From the NCBI RefSeq assembly GCF_900162665.1, contig NZ_LT727812.1, positions 415,570-479,569 on the forward strand: a stretch of 64,000 nt of DNA, read 5' to 3'. This document shows, piece by piece, positions 18,117 through 27,461 of this stretch (position 1 is its first letter; every line of letters starts with the position of its first letter). The position numbers and the translations under genes are program-made. The stretch comes from Oceanobacillus sojae. GTDB lineage: Bacteria; Bacillota; Bacilli; Bacillales; Amphibacillaceae. The notes under the pieces were generated by a model, which saw only the letters and a list, made by a program, of their open reading frames with translations, was not told the DNA's origin and did no database searches.

Positions 18117-18157
18117 AGAAAAAAATACTAATGGGAAAATCCTGTTAGTCTTTTTCT
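18117..18157. terminator. Weak bidirectional terminator
   Basis: An A-run with ACTAA (18127-18131) can pair with TTAGT followed by a T-run (18145-18155). It lies between convergent genes. Confidence 0.5.
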
Positions 18158-18162
18158 CAATA

Positions 18163-18963
18163 TTATCTCATTACTGCTCCACCCGATATTTTCACAGGCT
18201 CCCCGACAATATTCTGTGCTGCATCAGTCAGCAGAAAAGCTATTGTATTGCCCACCTCATCGGCAGCTGTAATTCTTTTTGAGGGTAAAGATTCTTCCGC
18301 TGACTTTCTTACTTTTTCATATGATTGATTCGTGTTTTCCGCTTTTGCTTCAAATAATCCCTGTACCATTTCTGTATCGACAAATCCGGGACAAACAGCA
18401 TTCACACGAACGTTATAAGCAATTGCCTCCAGCGCCATCGACTGTGTCCAGCCAATCACCGCAAATTTAGAAGAAGCATAGGCGGTATTTCCATATGTAC
18501 CGCGCAGGCCGGACAATGATGCTACATTAACAATATTTCCCTGCTTTTTCTCCTGCATTTCCTTATATATTTCTTTTGTTAAACTGAAAGCCGATAAATA
18601 GTTAATATCGAGCATTGCTTTGATATCTGCTTCCTCGAGCTGGTCTACCGTCTTATTTCCTGCAACGCCGGCAGCATTTACTAAATCAGAGATAAATCCT
18701 AACGCCGCCTGTGCATTTCGGACTAATTGTTCCCTATCTGCTTTATTTGTTATATCTGCTTTTTGAACAAATATTTCTGAAGCATCCATGAAGGTTTCAA
18801 GCTCTTTTCTGAGCTCTTCAAGCTTATTTGTATTCCGCCCGGTAATAGTAACTCTGGCCCCCATGCCTGCAACAATTTTTGCTGTTTCCATCCCTATCCC
18901 ACCGGTCGCTCCTGTTATTAATACATGTCTTCCTTTCAACGCATCCTTTGCAAATACAGACAT
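18163..18963 (-). CDS. Short-chain dehydrogenase/reductase
   Basis: A 266-residue classical SDR with a Rossmann fold: the TGATGGIGMETA cofactor motif (residues 17-28), the NAAG-like segment NAAGVAG near 90, catalytic Ser in NVASLSGLRG (about 146) and YASSKFA (Tyr/Lys about 161/165). The layout resembles 3-hydroxybutyrate dehydrogenases and acetoacetyl reductases, but the substrate cannot be assigned. A GGGAGG-type ribosome site precedes the ATG. It is monocistronic. Confidence 0.85.
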   Translation of the reverse strand: MSVFAKDALKGRHVLITGATGGIGMETAKIVAGMGARVTITGRNTNKLEELRKELETFMDASEIFVQKADITNKADREQLVRNAQAALGFISDLVNAAGVAGNKTVDQLEEADIKAMLDINYLSAFSLTKEIYKEMQEKKQGNIVNVASLSGLRGTYGNTAYASSKFAVIGWTQSMALEAIAYNVRVNAVCPGFVDTEMVQGLFEAKAENTNQSYEKVRKSAEESLPSKRITAADEVGNTIAFLLTDAAQNIVGEPVKISGGAVMR

Positions 18964-19090
18964 TTTTTCCTCCCTCTTTCATCCAATTCTTTGGTTTGGT
19001 TTCTTATTATATCATGTCTGCCCATGATTATTAAAAACGTTACGTTCTAAGGAGAATCGTTTGTAAAGCTTCTATTTTTTATTTTCTAAT

Positions 19091-19129
19091 TATTTTGTCG
19101 ATATCTGAGCATAAAACGTTGACAAAATA
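19091..19129. promoter_or_regulatory. Inverted repeat upstream of guaC
   Basis: TATTTTGTC (19091-19099) and GACAAAATA (19121-19129) form a 9-bp inverted repeat. The right arm overlaps a TTGACA -35 candidate (19119-19124). It could be an operator for a purine-responsive regulator of guaC. No purine riboswitch fold was recognised. Confidence 0.4.
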
Positions 19130-19209
19130 TCCTTATTGGGTTAAATTACTAAAGGCGAATGTTTTTAATATATAATACAAATTTTATTCGTGTTTAGGAG
19201 TGTTTTTTC

Positions 19210-20193
19210 ATGGAAAATGTTTTTGATTATGAAGATATCCAGTTAGTTCCCGCAAAATGTGTTGTAGATAGCCGCTCAGAATGTGATACATCCATTGAGT
19301 TTGGTGGAAGATCTTTTAAGTTACCGGTTGTTCCTGCAAATATGCAGACCATTATAGATGAAAAAATTGCAACCTATTTAGCTGAAAATAATTATTTCTA
19401 TATTATGCACCGCTTTGAACCGGAAAAGCGAGTTGACTTTATTAAAACGATGCAAGAGCAGGATTTATACGCTTCTATCAGTGTCGGTGTAAAAGATGAA
19501 GAGTATACATTTGTTGAAGAGCTTGCTAATGACAACCTTATACCTGAATATATTACAATTGACATTGCACACGGGCATTCTGATTCCGTTATCCGTATGA
19601 TCAGACATATTAAAAAGCATTTACCTGATAGCTTTTTAATCGCTGGAAATGTCGGTACACCGGAAGCTGTCCGTGAGCTTGAACATGCCGGAGCGGATGC
19701 TACAAAGGTTGGTATCGGACCTGGTAAAGTATGTATTACTAAAATCAAAACCGGTTTTGGAACTGGGGGCTGGCAACTAGCAGCACTTCGCTGGTGTGCA
19801 AAAGCAGCAACCAAGCCTATTATTGCAGACGGCGGCATCCGGACACATGGTGATGTTGCAAAATCTGTACGTTTTGGAGCTTCTATGGTCATGATTGGTT
19901 CTTTATTTGCAGGCCATGAAGAATCACCAGGAGAGACAATTGAAAAAGACGGTAAAAAATTAAAAGAATACTTTGGTTCTGCCTCAGAATTCCAAAAAGG
20001 GGAAAAGAAAAACGTAGAAGGCAAGAAAATGTATGTGGAGCATAAGGGTGCACTTCAGGATACATTGACTGAAATGGAACAAGATCTTCAATCTTCTATT
20101 TCTTATGCCGGCGGCAAGAAATTAGATTCGATCCGCACAGTAGATTATGTAGTAGTGAAAAACTCCATCTTTAATGGCGATAAAGTATTTTAA
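19210..20193 (+). CDS. guaC: GMP reductase
   Basis: A 327-residue NADPH-dependent enzyme that reductively deaminates GMP to IMP in purine salvage. It belongs to the IMPDH/GMPR TIM-barrel family without a CBS domain. The N-terminal [12 protein letters not shown], the phosphate/cofactor loop GPGKVCITK with the active-site cysteine (about residue 177), and [14 protein letters not shown] are intact. AGGAGTG precedes the ATG. It stands alone with a strong terminator. An antisense ORF of about 208 codons opposite it is a frame shadow. Confidence 0.95.
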   Translation: MENVFDYEDIQLVPAKCVVDSRSECDTSIEFGGRSFKLPVVPANMQTIIDEKIATYLAENNYFYIMHRFEPEKRVDFIKTMQEQDLYASISVGVKDEEYTFVEELANDNLIPEYITIDIAHGHSDSVIRMIRHIKKHLPDSFLIAGNVGTPEAVRELEHAGADATKVGIGPGKVCITKIKTGFGTGGWQLAALRWCAKAATKPIIADGGIRTHGDVAKSVRFGASMVMIGSLFAGHEESPGETIEKDGKKLKEYFGSASEFQKGEKKNVEGKKMYVEHKGALQDTLTEMEQDLQSSISYAGGKKLDSIRTVDYVVVKNSIFNGDKVF

Positions 20194-20209
20194 TAAAATA
20201 ATTCAAAAA

Positions 20210-20260
20210 AGAAAAGCTTATGTCTGAAGGAGATTCCTCCTGCCTGACATAAGCTTTTCT
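20210..20260. terminator. Bidirectional terminator between guaC and ubiB-like gene
   Basis: AGAAAAGCTTATGTC (20210-20224) pairs perfectly with GACATAAGCTTTTCT (20246-20260). Confidence 0.92.
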
Positions 20261-20265
20261 CTTCC

Positions 20266-21981
20266 CTAAAATCTCCCCGACCTGAAAATCGAAAAAATTA
20301 ACCATATAAACAGCAGTACTGCAACAACAAAACCAATTTCAATAACTGGCAGGCTCCAGAAGTAAGACACTTCTCCGGCAATTGCCGAGCCGATAATTAA
20401 TCCAACCATGATAATACTAAAAGATAACAGTACAATACTGAAAGATAGCCGGTTACTGACTCTATCAAGCTTCTTAAGAATCATGTCCACCCTGGCAACC
20501 GATATTTCCAGAGGAAACTTCCCCGAACGTAACAGTTTATAAATCGCATTAATATGCTCTGGTAAATCCAGAATAATATCTTTATAATCATCGACCTGCT
20601 CATAAACTTCCTCAGCTATTTTTTTCGGACGATATTTCTCTTTTATTAACCTTTTACCAAAAGGCTGTGCAATTTTAACAATACTTATATCCGGGTCCAA
20701 TCTTTCCACTGTCCCCTCAAGCGTTAAGAGCGTTTTTCCGACTAAAGAAAGATCAGCAGGAATCCGGATCCGGTGTTTGGAGGCAACTCGAAACAAATCA
20801 TTGACTGCTTCTCCCAAGCTTACCTGACTAAACGGGATATCATAATATTTATCACGCAGCTCTTCCATATCTGCACGCATCATATCGTCATCTACATCGT
20901 CAGGAACAACCCCCATTTTATAAATAGCCTTCACAATGGCATGTGTATTTTGACGTGCCAGCGCAATAATCATATCTGTTAAATGATCCTTCATCATCGG
21001 TGTCAGCCGGCCGACCATTCCAAAATCCATAAATAATAATTGATGTCCCGGAAGAACCATTACATTTCCCGGATGCGGATCGGCATGAAAAAAACCATCC
21101 ATCAGAATCTGTTCAAATAAGTTATGAATTAATTTTTCAGCAATAACCTTGGGCTGATAGCCTTCCCTGAGGAGCTGTTCATTCTCATCCAGCTTTATAC
21201 CTTTGACAAATTCCATCGTCAAAACGCGTTCTGTCGTATACTCCCAATAGACGTCGGGAACTTTGACACCTTCTTTATCATTTTTAAAGTTCATTGCAAT
21301 TTTATGTGCATTTCTTCCTTCCAGCGTATAATCTAATTCAGCCAGGATAGATGCCTTAAACTCTTCAATGATTTCTGTAATTTTATATTGCTTTGCCCAC
21401 TCTAAACGTGTTTCTGCCAGTGCTGCAAAATTCATTAAAATTTCTAAATCTGTATGAATCTTCTTTTCAATATTGGGGCGCTGTACTTTTACAGCCACCT
21501 CTTCCCCGGTCTGCAGAACCCCATGATGGACTTGTCCTATGGATGCAGCCGCTAAAGGAGTTTTATCAAAATCCTTAAATATTTCCTGAACAGGCTCCCC
21601 TAATTCCCGCTCTACAATTTCTTGTATATCAGCATAAGGAATTTTTCCAACCTGATCCTGCAGCTTTTCCAATTCTTTTATAATATCCGGTGGAATCAAA
21701 TCATTTCTTGTACTGGCGATTTGGCCCAGCTTGACAAAGGTCGGTCCTAATTCCTCCAGGAAATGTCTGATTCGCTCCCCTGTTGTTTTATTATGTATTT
21801 CTTTTTTGCCTTTGAGCACTCTCTCAGGTAAAGAAACCACTTTTTGAAGTCCTAATTCTTTTACAATATAACCAAAACCATTTCGGGAAAAAGCTACCAG
21901 TATTTCACGATAGCGCTGTATATGGCGAATACGTTTATTGAAAATGGTACGTCCCCTCCCTTCGAATTTACTTCTATTCAT
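20266..21981 (-). CDS. UbiB/ABC1-family protein kinase-like membrane protein
   Basis: A 571-residue AarF/ABC1/UbiB ATPase, a lipid-associated atypical kinase linked to quinone or isoprenoid lipid biology. The family KxGQ motif is in FVKLGQIASTR, the Ala-rich nucleotide loop in AAASIGQVHHG, and the metal site in HADPHPGNVM and MDFGMVGRL. The C-terminus has two transmembrane helices. An ATG at 21981 is used here. However, a much better ribosome site (GGGAGGGG) lies inside the frame, seven bases before an ATT codon at 21945 that opens FNKRIRHIQRYREI, where homologues usually begin. That makes an AUU start possible. Confidence 0.88.
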   Translation of the reverse strand: MNRSKFEGRGRTIFNKRIRHIQRYREILVAFSRNGFGYIVKELGLQKVVSLPERVLKGKKEIHNKTTGERIRHFLEELGPTFVKLGQIASTRNDLIPPDIIKELEKLQDQVGKIPYADIQEIVERELGEPVQEIFKDFDKTPLAAASIGQVHHGVLQTGEEVAVKVQRPNIEKKIHTDLEILMNFAALAETRLEWAKQYKITEIIEEFKASILAELDYTLEGRNAHKIAMNFKNDKEGVKVPDVYWEYTTERVLTMEFVKGIKLDENEQLLREGYQPKVIAEKLIHNLFEQILMDGFFHADPHPGNVMVLPGHQLLFMDFGMVGRLTPMMKDHLTDMIIALARQNTHAIVKAIYKMGVVPDDVDDDMMRADMEELRDKYYDIPFSQVSLGEAVNDLFRVASKHRIRIPADLSLVGKTLLTLEGTVERLDPDISIVKIAQPFGKRLIKEKYRPKKIAEEVYEQVDDYKDIILDLPEHINAIYKLLRSGKFPLEISVARVDMILKKLDRVSNRLSFSIVLLSFSIIMVGLIIGSAIAGEVSYFWSLPVIEIGFVVAVLLFIWLIFSIFRSGRF

Positions 21982-22036
21982 AGTATACCCATTCTTATCT
22001 ATCTGCTAACAGAAAATCCGGGCTTTAATTAGAAAA

Positions 22037-22067
22037 AGGAACTGTTCCTTTGTTAATCGCAGTTCCT
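22037..22067 (-). terminator. Terminator after membrane protein gene
   Basis: AGGAACTG (22037-22044) pairs with CAGTTCCT (22060-22067), and on the minus strand the stem is followed by TTTTTCT. Confidence 0.75.
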
Positions 22068-22137
22068 CTTTCTTTTCATTTACTTCGGAGGATCATCTGT
22101 CACATTCGTTCCAAATAATGTTCCTGTTAATGACATA

Positions 22138-22557
22138 TTAATTTTTAAAACTGGTCATCAATACTTTCACGTATAACCCGATCAGCATACAAATAGATGG
22201 GAATATAACTGCTAAATATATTAATTGCCCATTTATAAAACCTAAATAAATATATGGCAGAGAATAAAACATCAGCGCCTGTGGCAGCACTACAGGAAGC
22301 AGTGTATAAAATATCAGATTAATAATGAAAACCAATGAAACAGATTGCATATTTTTCAATAACGTCCCTTGATTTTTCAAAAACAATCCAAACAAAGCAT
22401 ATATAACTAAAATACTGAAAAATATTCCTTTTACCTGATTTGTAAAAAGTACCAGCAGCATTGCAGACACGGTCAGGAATAAATGAAACATTACTGATGG
22501 CAGGTTGCTTTGTAAGTAAGCTTTAACATTATTTTTTTCTGTTTTGCCGCTAGACAT
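22138..22557 (-). CDS. Membrane protein of unknown function
   Basis: A 139-residue protein. A short polar N-terminus (MSSGKTEKNNVKAYLQ) is followed by four hydrophobic helices (about residues 21-40, 44-60, 72-95 and 103-132). No conserved motif was recognised. It lies 39 bases downstream of ddl on the same strand, so it is probably cotranscribed with that peptidoglycan gene, which hints at an envelope role but does not prove it. A terminator follows. Confidence 0.65.
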   Translation of the reverse strand: MSSGKTEKNNVKAYLQSNLPSVMFHLFLTVSAMLLVLFTNQVKGIFFSILVIYALFGLFLKNQGTLLKNMQSVSLVFIINLIFYTLLPVVLPQALMFYSLPYIYLGFINGQLIYLAVIFPSICMLIGLYVKVLMTSFKN

Positions 22558-22596
22558 TCAATCATCCTTTTACAACTTTTAATCTTGAAAACACAA

Positions 22597-23688
22597 TTAA
22601 ATAGAGCTCTTTAATTGCTGGTCTCTCTGATGGCGTTCGATTGCCAGTTCAATTAATCTCTCAATCAGTTCCCGGTAGGAAACGCCGCTTTCTTCCCAGA
22701 GTTTAGGGTACATACTTATTTTCGTGAAACCTGGCAATGTATTAATTTCATTAATAATAATCGTATTGTCCTCTTTTAAAAATACATCTACCCTGGCCAG
22801 ACCTTCACAATTCAAAGCTTCAAAAGCTTCAACGGCCGTAGCTTGAATTTTTTCGGCCACATCTTTTTCTAATGAAGCCGGAATTTCCAGATTTGCTCCA
22901 GACTCATCTATATATTTCGCTTCATAAGAATAAAATTCGACAGTCGGGAGTATTTCTCCAGGTACAGAAGCAATTGGATGATCATTACCTAAAACCGAGC
23001 ATTCAATCTCTCTTCCTTCGATAGCCTCCTCTACTAAAACTTTATGATCGTACATAAAAGCATCCTGGATAGCATGGTTAAATTCTTCTTCTGTTTCTAC
23101 TTTGTGCACACCAACAGAAGATCCCTGATTGGCCGGCTTGATAAACAATGGTGTGCCTAATTCCGCCACAATGTCCTGATAGACTATTTGCCCCTGCTTC
23201 GCTTTACGGAAGCTGTAACCGGAGGCAACATTTAAACCTGCATCCTGTAGCAGGCGTTTGGCAATATCCTTATCCATACTGATCGCTGAACCGAGTACAC
23301 CAGAACCGACAAATGGAATATTAGCCATCTTCAGCATTCCCTGCAGGCTTCCGTCCTCTCCGAGTGTTCCATGTACAATAGGAAAGATAACATCTAATTG
23401 ATCCATGCTTATATCAGAGCCAGTCTGGATAATCTGGTTCTCTTCTGCTCCAGGAACAATAGCAATTCCCTTCCCTGTTTTATTTAATGCAATCAGGCTT
23501 GGGTCCTCTTCATTTATTAAATAACGGGAACGGTCATTTACATGCCAGTTTCCCTGTTTATCAATCCCCAGCAAATGTACTTCATACTTATCTAAATTAA
23601 TAGCATCTACAATATTTTTGGCAGATTGTAAGGAAACCTCATGCTCAGATGATTTCCCCCCAAATACAATACCAACTTTTTTCTTCAT
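22597..23688 (-). CDS. ddl: D-alanine--D-alanine ligase
   Basis: A 363-residue ATP-grasp ligase making D-Ala-D-Ala for peptidoglycan. Recognisable blocks are the N-terminal VGIVFGGKSSEHEVS, HGTLGEDGSLQGML (about residue 110), FIKPANQGSSVGVHKV (about 182), EEAIEGREIECSVLG (about 223) and the metal/ATP site INEINTLPGFT near 323. The length and the tyrosine-containing YSYEAKY loop fit a D-Ala-specific enzyme rather than a D-Ala-D-Lac one. It is divergent from the amine oxidase gene. Confidence 0.95.
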   Translation of the reverse strand: MKKKVGIVFGGKSSEHEVSLQSAKNIVDAINLDKYEVHLLGIDKQGNWHVNDRSRYLINEEDPSLIALNKTGKGIAIVPGAEENQIIQTGSDISMDQLDVIFPIVHGTLGEDGSLQGMLKMANIPFVGSGVLGSAISMDKDIAKRLLQDAGLNVASGYSFRKAKQGQIVYQDIVAELGTPLFIKPANQGSSVGVHKVETEEEFNHAIQDAFMYDHKVLVEEAIEGREIECSVLGNDHPIASVPGEILPTVEFYSYEAKYIDESGANLEIPASLEKDVAEKIQATAVEAFEALNCEGLARVDVFLKEDNTIIINEINTLPGFTKISMYPKLWEESGVSYRELIERLIELAIERHQRDQQLKSSI

Positions 23689-23849
23689 CTAAATCCTCTC
23701 CTTGTTGACTCTAATAACATAATTATTATACTCATCACATAATATGTTCTTATATCAGGATTTGTTTGACCTGTATCGCTATTTTATCACAGAGTTCATT
23801 TCGACGGGGAATTTAATGTGCTAAATTAATAAGAAGAGGGGCATCCTGC

Positions 23850-25292
23850 ATGGATAGAAATAAAGAGGTGCTTAAATACCCATCTAATTACTTAGAAATT
23901 ATCTCAGATGGTTTAAAAGTAACCGGCAAGTCAAAAAAAATTATCATTATTGGAGCTGGGCTGGCAGGACTGGTTGCAGGAAGCCTGTTAAAAGCAGCAG
24001 GGCATGATATTGTCATCCTGGAAGCAAATGAACGGATTGGAGGCAGAATTCTGACAATCAGAAAAACCTTCCGTGATGAAAATTACCTTAATGCCGGTGC
24101 CATGCGCATTCCAGATTATCACTATTTGGTACACGCTTATTTACATAAATTCTCACTGCAGACACACCCCTTTATAAATGAAACTCCAGAAGATATTATT
24201 TTCATCAACCATGTTCGGACAACACGTCAAATATATGAGAAAAATCCAGATATATTACAGATTCCTCTCCCCCCGTCGGAAAGAGGTAAAACCGCTTCTA
24301 CTTTATTTGAAGAAGCAATCCATCCATTCCTTATACAATATCAGCAAGCAGACAGCGGCGAAAAAAAAGAATTAGAGGAAGCCTATAAAAATTATTCCAT
24401 TGAAGAATTTTTGCTTCATAACCCCGTCAGTCCTTCGCTTTCTAGAAATGCAGTTTTTCTAATCAGCATCATGTTAGGTATTGAAGGTTTTTCGCAAGGC
24501 AGTTTTGTAGATATATTAACGGATATTTTGGAGCCTTTAACACAAAAGGATGTATCCTTTTCAGCAATAGATAATGGAAATGATTTATTACCACTATCTA
24601 TCTATCAACAGGTAAAGAAAGATACCTGTATGCATCATAAGGTGATTGCTATCGACCAGTCGTCTGCTTCCTATGTTGAAATTCATACGAATCAAAAAGC
24701 CAGTTTCCGAGGAGATTTCGTTATCTCCGCAATTCCTTTTCCCCTGCTTCAATTTATAGACATCTATCCCAAGCAATCTATCCCATTTCAAAAATGGCAG
24801 CTGATTCGCAGATTAAATCATGTTCCTTCATTAAAAATTGGCATAGAATTCCACTTCCGTTTCTGGGAAAAATATTCTTTAGGAAATGCCGTCACTGACT
24901 TACCTATATCCTTTGCCTATATTCCCAGTCAAAAAGGGATAAATGTGATGACTGTCAGCTATACCTGGGGAGAGAGGGCTCTTCTCTGGACAAGTGCTCC
25001 GCCTAAGTCCATATACGAATATGTAATGAAGGATTTATCAAAAATATATGGCAATGTTGTGTATCGGGCATTCAAAAAGCTTGTTTATTTTAATTGGAGT
25101 TTAAATCCCTACTCTGCAGGCTGTTTCAGTTTACTTACTCCTGCTCTGGGCGCAGCAAAAGCAGAAGCAGAAATGGAAAAGCCCGAGGGCAGATTATATT
25201 TTGCCGGTGATCATGTTTCAGGCTTCAATGGCTGGATGGAAGGAGCCATTGAATCAGGAATCCGCACTGCCTTTGAAATCAATAATAAGTAA
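23850..25292 (+). CDS. FAD-dependent amine oxidase (YobN-like, L-amino-acid oxidase type)
   Basis: A 480-residue flavin monoamine oxidase family protein. The dinucleotide-binding GAGLAGLVAGSLLKAAG motif (about residues 36-52) leads to ILEANERIGGRI. The C-terminal FAD segment YFAGDHVSGFNGWMEGAIESG is typical. The unusual N-terminal KYPSNYLEIISDGLK segment is shared with YobN and other L-amino-acid-oxidase-like proteins. Predicted to oxidise an amine or amino acid with hydrogen peroxide release; the substrate is unknown. GAGGGGC precedes the ATG. No signal peptide is seen. Confidence 0.82.
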   Translation: MDRNKEVLKYPSNYLEIISDGLKVTGKSKKIIIIGAGLAGLVAGSLLKAAGHDIVILEANERIGGRILTIRKTFRDENYLNAGAMRIPDYHYLVHAYLHKFSLQTHPFINETPEDIIFINHVRTTRQIYEKNPDILQIPLPPSERGKTASTLFEEAIHPFLIQYQQADSGEKKELEEAYKNYSIEEFLLHNPVSPSLSRNAVFLISIMLGIEGFSQGSFVDILTDILEPLTQKDVSFSAIDNGNDLLPLSIYQQVKKDTCMHHKVIAIDQSSASYVEIHTNQKASFRGDFVISAIPFPLLQFIDIYPKQSIPFQKWQLIRRLNHVPSLKIGIEFHFRFWEKYSLGNAVTDLPISFAYIPSQKGINVMTVSYTWGERALLWTSAPPKSIYEYVMKDLSKIYGNVVYRAFKKLVYFNWSLNPYSAGCFSLLTPALGAAKAEAEMEKPEGRLYFAGDHVSGFNGWMEGAIESGIRTAFEINNK

Positions 25293-25321
25293 AAACCTTC
25301 ATAATCACGTTGAAGGTTTTT
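25291..25321. terminator. Bidirectional terminator
   Basis: AAAAACCTTC (25291-25300) pairs with GAAGGTTTTT (25312-25321), between the convergent amine oxidase and rodA genes. Confidence 0.88.
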
Positions 25322-25376
25322 ATGTTTTCTTATAAATTTAAATTCCATGTTCCACTCTTTCACAAGTATCCCCTGC

Positions 25377-26543
25377 CTAATCACTGATAGCTTTTTTCCG
25401 GAATAAATCATCTCTGGAAGAACGAATTTGCACACTAATTACTAATCCAACCATCATCAGATTGGTTATTAGAGAGCTTCCGCCATAACTGATAAATGGT
25501 AAGGTAATCCCTGTAATTGGCATTAATCCTATCGTCATTGCAATATTTTGGAAAACTTGAAAAGCAAGAATTCCAATAACACCGATACAAAGATAGACGC
25601 CAAATAGGTTATTTGTCTCATAAGCTACCTTTGTAATCCGGTAAAGAAGCAGAAAGTACAGCAGAATCAGAATGCTTGCACCAATAAAACCATATTCCTC
25701 CCCGACTACTGTAAAAACAAAGTCTGTATGTGCTTCCGGAACCTTCCCATTTTGAATCTGCTTCCCCTGATTAAACCCGGCACCGCTTAATTGACCTGAA
25801 CCAATACCCATCACTGCCTGCTGAAGCTGATATCCATAGTCAGACGCATACTCTGACGGATTTAACCAGCCATAAATTCTTTCCATTTGATGCGATTGAA
25901 ACAAACGGGAAAAAGTATCGGAATAATAAGCATATATAAAAACTAAACCGGCTACCGAAGCAGCCATTGAAAAAAGGATTGGTAAAATAACTTTTATCGA
26001 TATGCTGGAAACAATAATCATTGTAAAAGCAATGGCAAATATAGTCAGAGCAGAACCTAGGTCCGGCTGAAGAAAGATAAAAACAAACGGAATAAGGGTT
26101 ACTGCCATTATTTTCAACGTTAAATGAATACTCATTTTTAAAGACAGCTTTCGATTACCATGACGTTCCAAAAGGACTGCCAAATAAATGATAAGAAATA
26201 TTTTGATAAACTCCGACGGCTGCACTTCAAAAAAACCCAAATTAAGCCAGCGTTGCGCTCCATTGCGAAAGACACCAAAAAAATGAACACAAATCAGAAG
26301 AAAAATACCAGCAGCATACAGTCTGAATGCCTGGTGTTTCAAAAGCTCATAATCAAAGAAAATAACTGCCATCATGATGAGGATACCAAAAACATACCAA
26401 ACGGTCTGACGGATCACAAAATAATAAGGCTGTGACTGTGCATACTGCCCTGAACCGCTATAGATAGCAATTAAACTAATTAAAAACAATAAAAATAAGA
26501 TTGTTATAATACTATAATCCAAATTATATTTCTTCCGCCGCAT
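25377..26543 (-). CDS. rodA: RodA/FtsW-type SEDS peptidoglycan glycosyltransferase
   Basis: A 388-residue polytopic membrane protein of the SEDS family, which polymerises lipid II for cell elongation. About ten transmembrane helices are apparent. Conserved loops are GAQRWLNLGFFEVQPSEFIKI (split here as GAQRWLNL and QPSEFIKI), QPDLGSAL with its catalytic aspartate near 160, and the C-terminal LPFISYGGSSL. The length fits RodA more than FtsW. It is preceded on the same strand by the XRE-DUF1232 gene with a 16-base gap, so they form an operon. Confidence 0.9.
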   Translation of the reverse strand: MRRKKYNLDYSIITILFLLFLISLIAIYSGSGQYAQSQPYYFVIRQTVWYVFGILIMMAVIFFDYELLKHQAFRLYAAGIFLLICVHFFGVFRNGAQRWLNLGFFEVQPSEFIKIFLIIYLAVLLERHGNRKLSLKMSIHLTLKIMAVTLIPFVFIFLQPDLGSALTIFAIAFTMIIVSSISIKVILPILFSMAASVAGLVFIYAYYSDTFSRLFQSHQMERIYGWLNPSEYASDYGYQLQQAVMGIGSGQLSGAGFNQGKQIQNGKVPEAHTDFVFTVVGEEYGFIGASILILLYFLLLYRITKVAYETNNLFGVYLCIGVIGILAFQVFQNIAMTIGLMPITGITLPFISYGGSSLITNLMMVGLVISVQIRSSRDDLFRKKAISD

Positions 26544-26559
26544 ATCAAAAACCTCATTA

Positions 26560-27189
26560 CTAGTATTTATTAGAAAGTAAATTCATTACCACCTGTACTG
26601 CTATAGCGTCATCTAAGTATCCAACCGGAAAAAGATAGTCAGGAACAACATCTGCTGTACTGATAAAATAAATTAGTGCCGCTCCCATTAAAATCAATTC
26701 CTTACGTGTGCCCTTTTTATGACAAAATCGATGAAAAAACGATGTAAGCTGCTGCATATATGCTCCTTGGCTCCCAGCATTTTCTTTCTTTTTTTGGAAA
26801 TTTTCAATTATCAGATGCTGACCTTTTTCTGTTTCAGCATCCTGCTCATATTCATATAATTTCTCCTCTATTTTTTTCATAGAAAAAGAATCGTGCTGAT
26901 CACCTGACTGCTTTAAAAAATGTTGAACCATTGCAGTATAATCCTGTTCATCATTTGTATTTTTCTCCGTTGTTTTTACCGGAAGCCCATTTTTCTGAAG
27001 CAGCTCTTCAAAAGGTATATCCAGAGCCTTTGAGATTTCCATTAAATGCTGATTTGTGGGCTTACGCTTGTGGTTAATAATGCGTGATACAGTAGATATA
27101 TTAATATTTGTCTGCTTACTTAGCGCCCGCATTGAAATTTGTTTTTCCTCTAATTTCTCTTTGATGAAATCTCCAATTCTATGACTCAT
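26560..27189 (-). CDS. XRE helix-turn-helix protein with C-terminal DUF1232 domain
   Basis: A 209-residue fusion. Residues 3-62 are a Cro/C1 DNA-binding domain (MRALSKQTNINISTVSRII). A charged linker follows. Residues about 145-205 match DUF1232/YkvA-type sequence (ELILMGAALIYFISTADVVP, YLDDAIAVQVVMNLL), a short membrane-associated domain of unknown role. The combination suggests a membrane-linked regulator. It lies directly upstream of rodA on the same strand, so an envelope connection is possible. The target is unknown. Confidence 0.8.
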   Translation of the reverse strand: MSHRIGDFIKEKLEEKQISMRALSKQTNINISTVSRIINHKRKPTNQHLMEISKALDIPFEELLQKNGLPVKTTEKNTNDEQDYTAMVQHFLKQSGDQHDSFSMKKIEEKLYEYEQDAETEKGQHLIIENFQKKKENAGSQGAYMQQLTSFFHRFCHKKGTRKELILMGAALIYFISTADVVPDYLFPVGYLDDAIAVQVVMNLLSNKY

Positions 27190-27308
27190 TAACTATCCAG
27201 ACCTTTCTATCATTCCAAATATTTTCTTTTGTTACTCCTAATATAAGAGTAGTGTTGACAATATGTCAAACTTTGTTGTGATTTTATTAGAAACATGAAA
27301 ATTTCTCA

Positions 27309-27350
27309 GAAAAAAATCGCCTTTATATACAGATGTATATAAAAGACGAT
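27309..27350 (-). terminator. Second hairpin downstream of signal peptidase gene
   Basis: TTTATATACA (27322-27331) and TGTATATAAA (27334-27343) form a perfect stem with a 2-base gap, extended outward by ATCG/CGAT. A run of seven T follows on the minus strand. It could be a back-up terminator or a palindromic operator for the XRE-DUF1232 gene. Confidence 0.55.
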
Positions 27351-27423
27351 ACTCCAGTAAGTCCTATTTTATTTTGAATAGCGTAAGCCAGATGTACAGT
27401 GTAACATCCTTGATAAATAAAAA

Positions 27424-27460
27424 ACCCCATGTAAAGGTATATCCGTCCTTCACATAGGGA
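27424..27460 (-). terminator. Terminator of signal peptidase I gene
   Basis: On the minus strand CCCTATGTGAAGG pairs with CCTTTACATGGGG (two G-U pairs), then TTTTTTATTT. It directly follows the stop codon. Confidence 0.85.
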
Positions 27461-27461
27461 T

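Noticed and set aside
18964-19209. Purine riboswitch before guaC
   Set aside because: The conserved loop sequences and three-way junction are not visible in this leader.
19398-20024. Open frame of 208 codons antisense to guaC
   Set aside because: It lies wholly opposite a well-conserved gene, has no ribosome site and shows low-complexity Ser/Pro content typical of a frame shadow.
22560-22596. Terminator between ddl and the membrane protein gene
   Set aside because: No stem was found, so the two genes are treated as one operon.
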